64,000 nt of DNA, from positions 1 through 64,000 of the forward strand of contig CABUCM010000007.1 in NCBI GenBank assembly GCA_902490005.1, written 5' to 3'. Shown here piece by piece: positions 61,867 to 64,000 of the stretch; position 1 is the stretch's first letter; each line of letters opens with the position of its first letter. The stretch comes from an uncultured Ruminiclostridium sp. Lineage in GTDB: Bacteria; Bacillota; Clostridia; Oscillospirales; Acutalibacteraceae. The position numbers were made by a program, and so were the translations under genes. Under the pieces are notes generated by a model. It was not told the DNA's origin. It worked only from the letters and a program-made list of their open reading frames with translations, and made no database searches.

Positions 61867-61925
61867 AGCCACCATTTCTTCTTACAGACCTTTATTATAA
61901 CAGGGTTTAGAGGGTCTTGCAAGCT

Positions 61926-62471
61926 TTATTCCAATTCAGGCTCCAGCAGGCCGTAGGTTCCGTCTTTTCTCAGATAAACTACGTTGATGTCGTCTGTCTC
62001 CATGTTTTGGAACATATAAAACTGGTGTCCCACCATATTCATCTGCAAAATTGCCTCCTCCACCAGTAAAGGCTTCAAAGGGAAGTGTTTGATTCTCTCC
62101 ACTTTGTATTCTCCCTCTTCTTCCGGGGAAGCGGTTTCCTCATCCTGCGCTAAAAATTCTTCAATCGCCCCGGCGGTGCGGATTTTCTTTTCCAGCTTGC
62201 ACTTATTTTTACGGATCTGACGGCCCAGGGCATTGACCACTTCATCCAAAGCGTCGTTCATTTCTGGAGCGGTTTGCTCGGAGCGGTATACCATTCCATC
62301 TGCGGTGCGGATCGTAACCTCCACAGTCTGCCGCCTTTTTTCTACGGTAACCGTAACATTGGCTGAAGCGTCCTCACCGAACATGCGGCCGAATTTTTTC
62401 AGCTTTTTTTCCACACGCTCCTTAAAACTGTCGTGTAAAGATACTTTCCTTCCAGTAATGGTGATCTTCAT
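61926..62471 (-). CDS. hpf: Ribosome hibernation promoting factor, long form
   Basis: The 181-residue protein has an N-terminal YfiA-like ribosome-binding domain (MKITITGRKVSLHDSFKERVEKKLKKF). An acidic linker (DEETASPEEEGE) leads to the C-terminal dimerisation domain (LLVEEAILQMNMVGHQFYMF). Long HPF joins 70S ribosomes into inactive 100S dimers. GGAGG precedes the ATG. Confidence 0.97.
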   Translation of the reverse strand: MKITITGRKVSLHDSFKERVEKKLKKFGRMFGEDASANVTVTVEKRRQTVEVTIRTADGMVYRSEQTAPEMNDALDEVVNALGRQIRKNKCKLEKKIRTAGAIEEFLAQDEETASPEEEGEYKVERIKHFPLKPLLVEEAILQMNMVGHQFYMFQNMETDDINVVYLRKDGTYGLLEPELE

Positions 62472-62544
62472 GCTTCCTGTCCTCCTTTAAATATTGTCGC
62501 AACGATTGGCAGAACGAAAACAGAATCGCTGAATCGTTGTCTAT

Positions 62545-62553
62545 ATTATACCA
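62545..62553 (-). promoter_or_regulatory. hpf extended -10 promoter
   Basis: TGGTATAAT on the minus strand is an extended -10 element; the -35 region is weak. The leader holds an 8-base inverted repeat (CAACGATT/AATCGTTG). Confidence 0.55.
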
Positions 62554-62623
62554 CGTCCAGCAATCTATTAAAAGGATTTCACAGAAAATTTAAAATTTTA
62601 GTACATTTTGTACAACAATCAGC

Positions 62624-63793
62624 TCATTTCTTCTCATACACAATTTTTCCGCCCACAATCACCATCTGAGGCCGGTTCATCAGATCCAGCGGATCCCCGT
62701 CGTATACTACCAGGTCGGCGTCCTTCCCCACCTGTATGGAGCCCACGCGGCGGTCCAAGCCGCAAATTTTTGCAGGCGTGATGGTAATAGACTTTAACGC
62801 CTGCTCCCGGTCCATACCCTCCCGGACAGCCAAAGCGGCGCATAAGGGCAAATACTGAATCGGCGTTTCCGGATGGTCTGTGATAATAGCGGTTGGAATC
62901 CCCGCTTTTACCAGTAGCCCGGGAGACTGGGGCGTCATGTTTTTCAGCTCCGGTTTGCAGCGGTCCCCTAAAAAGGGGCCGGAAAGCACCGGTACCTGGT
63001 CCTTTAACAGCTCCGGGATGATCAGGTGCCCCTCCGTGCCGTGGACCAACACAAAATCCAGGTTAAATTCCTTGGCGATCCGGATGGCGGTAAAGATATC
63101 ATCCGCCCGGTGGGCGTGGAAATGGGCCTGGATTTTTCTTTCCAGCAATGGAAGCAGGGCTTCGCATCTCGCGTCGTACTCCGGTGGTTCATAATCCCCC
63201 TCTGAATCCTGCTCCGCCTTCGTTTTATCCTCCAGATAACGTTTGGCCTTCCAAAGCTGCTCCCGGATTACCGCCGCGGTGGCCATTCTAGTGGTAGGCG
63301 CCTGGTTTTTGCTGTGATAAACCGATTTGGGGTTTTCCCCCAGGGCGAATTTGATTGCCAAAGGCTCCTTTAGGAGCATATCGTCGATTCTGCGTCCATA
63401 GGTTTTCATGGCCAGCATTTGGCCGGCAATTGGGTTTGCGCTGCCCGGGCCGGTTACCACGGTGGTGACCCCCTCCTGAAGCGCCTCGGTAAAGCAGCGG
63501 TCCAGAGGGTTGATGGCGTCCAATGCCCTAAGCTGAGGCGTCAGCGGCTCGGTTTCCTCGTTGCCGTCGTCCCCTTCAAAGGTGATGGCGTCCTCAAACA
63601 TGCCTAAGTGGGTATGGGCGTCTATAAACCCGGGATACACATCCCTATCCATCAAGTCCACCATTTTTTCATCATCCAAGGTGAACTCGGACATATCCCC
63701 CACCTCGGCTATTTTTCCGTTAACGACATGGAGATAGCCGCTTTCGTAGCTGACTTCCTCCATGGTATGGATTTTCCCATTGATGAAATACAT
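62624..63793 (-). CDS. Amidohydrolase (imidazolonepropionase-like)
   Basis: The 389-residue metal-dependent hydrolase has the first metal motif GFIDAHTHLGMF near residue 60, later HFHAHRADD and LVHG, and ITDHPETP near the C-terminus. It ends with the composite beta domain GKDADLVVYDGDP. It matches clostridial 'amidohydrolase' proteins with unknown substrate. An acidic insert (FEGDDGNEETEP) follows the first motif. GGAGGAA precedes the ATG. Confidence 0.92.
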   Translation of the reverse strand: MYFINGKIHTMEEVSYESGYLHVVNGKIAEVGDMSEFTLDDEKMVDLMDRDVYPGFIDAHTHLGMFEDAITFEGDDGNEETEPLTPQLRALDAINPLDRCFTEALQEGVTTVVTGPGSANPIAGQMLAMKTYGRRIDDMLLKEPLAIKFALGENPKSVYHSKNQAPTTRMATAAVIREQLWKAKRYLEDKTKAEQDSEGDYEPPEYDARCEALLPLLERKIQAHFHAHRADDIFTAIRIAKEFNLDFVLVHGTEGHLIIPELLKDQVPVLSGPFLGDRCKPELKNMTPQSPGLLVKAGIPTAIITDHPETPIQYLPLCAALAVREGMDREQALKSITITPAKICGLDRRVGSIQVGKDADLVVYDGDPLDLMNRPQMVIVGGKIVYEKK

Positions 63794-63815
63794 TTGCCGT
63801 TCCTCCTAAATAATA

Positions 63816-63846
63816 CAAAAAGGCGAACACAAATCTGTGCTCGCCC
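63816..63846 (-). terminator. Terminator before amidohydrolase
   Basis: GGCGAACACA pairs with TGTGCTCGCC (one G-U) and reads into UUUUU on minus, directly after the truncated gene. Confidence 0.88.
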
Positions 63847-63851
63847 GTTTT

Positions 63852-64000
63852 TCATTTTTGTTGTCCAGAACCGCGGCGGGAGAAGCCACCCCGCTTATTT
63901 TCAGTCACCTTCTTCAAATCAGACATCTTTTCATCGCTTGTCTGCTTGAATTTGGACATCATATCTTCAAAGCTGGCGGGTTCGCTGGATCTGCCTCGGT
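63852..64000 (-). CDS. C-terminal end of an unidentified protein
   Basis: The frame enters from the right edge and ends at TGA (63852-63854), giving 49 complete codons. It reads SFEDMMSKFKQTSDEKMSDLKK then a basic, Gly/Arg/Ser-rich tail (RGGFSRRGSGQQK). The sequence is hydrophilic and helical. It is probably the tail of a nucleic-acid-associated protein, but the main domain is outside the window. Confidence 0.7.
   Translation of the reverse strand, partial: RGRSSEPASFEDMMSKFKQTSDEKMSDLKKVTENKRGGFSRRGSGQQK

Noticed and set aside
1..64000. CRISPR arrays, prophage modules, rRNA
   Set aside because: No regularly spaced repeats, no phage structural genes and no rRNA sequence were seen.

Overview
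The window reads as chromosome of a low-to-mid GC anaerobic Firmicute of class Clostridia. This rests on the gene set: a ferredoxin-linked 2-oxoacid oxidoreductase operon, HemZ, a CwlD-like amidase, a SpoVB/MurJ-type flippase, CdaA/CdaR, long-form HPF, DUF3343 next to a cysteine desulfurase, and XpaC/TelA. Ribosome binding sites are strong, TTG and GTG starts are common, and promoters are TTGACA/TATAAT-like. The family or genus cannot be fixed from the sequence alone. Nearly all genes from 1 to 51,800 lie on the minus strand. Nothing in the window is ribosomal or obviously phage.

Layout, left to right. 1-3,300: the N-terminal part of a ROK repressor and an orphan MacA/MacB-like adaptor-permease pair. 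3,400-13,200: RadA, a CwlD-like amidase, HU, MazG, a lipid II flippase-like protein, a zinc-ribbon protein, a nucleoside kinase, HemZ, an MBL hydrolase and Dtd. 13,200-19,700: RelA/SpoT, RecJ, CdaR and CdaA, so both the (p)ppGpp and the c-di-AMP enzymes sit together. 19,800-22,400: cysteine desulfurase with DUF3343, and IspF-IspD. 22,500-25,800: a five-gene VOR-type oxidoreductase operon. 25,900-29,800: an SGNH hydrolase, a small protein, and an XpaC-TelA-LemA-like operon.

About 29,800-39,060 is an accessory region. It holds a type I restriction-modification operon (hsdM-hsdS-hsdR) whose first gene encodes an ISL3-transposase-like protein with apparently lost catalytic residues. The divergent side carries several tiny plus-strand genes with unusual translation signals. 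This region lies between the end of the purA-glmS-guaA operon and the XpaC operon and is the most interesting part of the window.

39,066-51,800 is nitrogen and purine metabolism: guaA, glmS, purA, purB, purF, purC, asnA, glnA, hisF and hisH, nearly all of them glutamine- or ammonia-using steps. 52,000-64,000 is mixed-strand: MntP, tRNA-Leu(CAG), TcdA, a 54-residue small protein, an M23 peptidase, a flavin reductase-rubredoxin, RarA, GlyA, endonuclease III, tRNA-Ala(CGC), a DUF1349 protein, a THUMP methyltransferase, HPF, an amidohydrolase and the tail of an unidentified protein. Starts were chosen by Shine-Dalgarno position, so several differ from the longest reading frame. All family assignments are by eye from motifs; no search was run.
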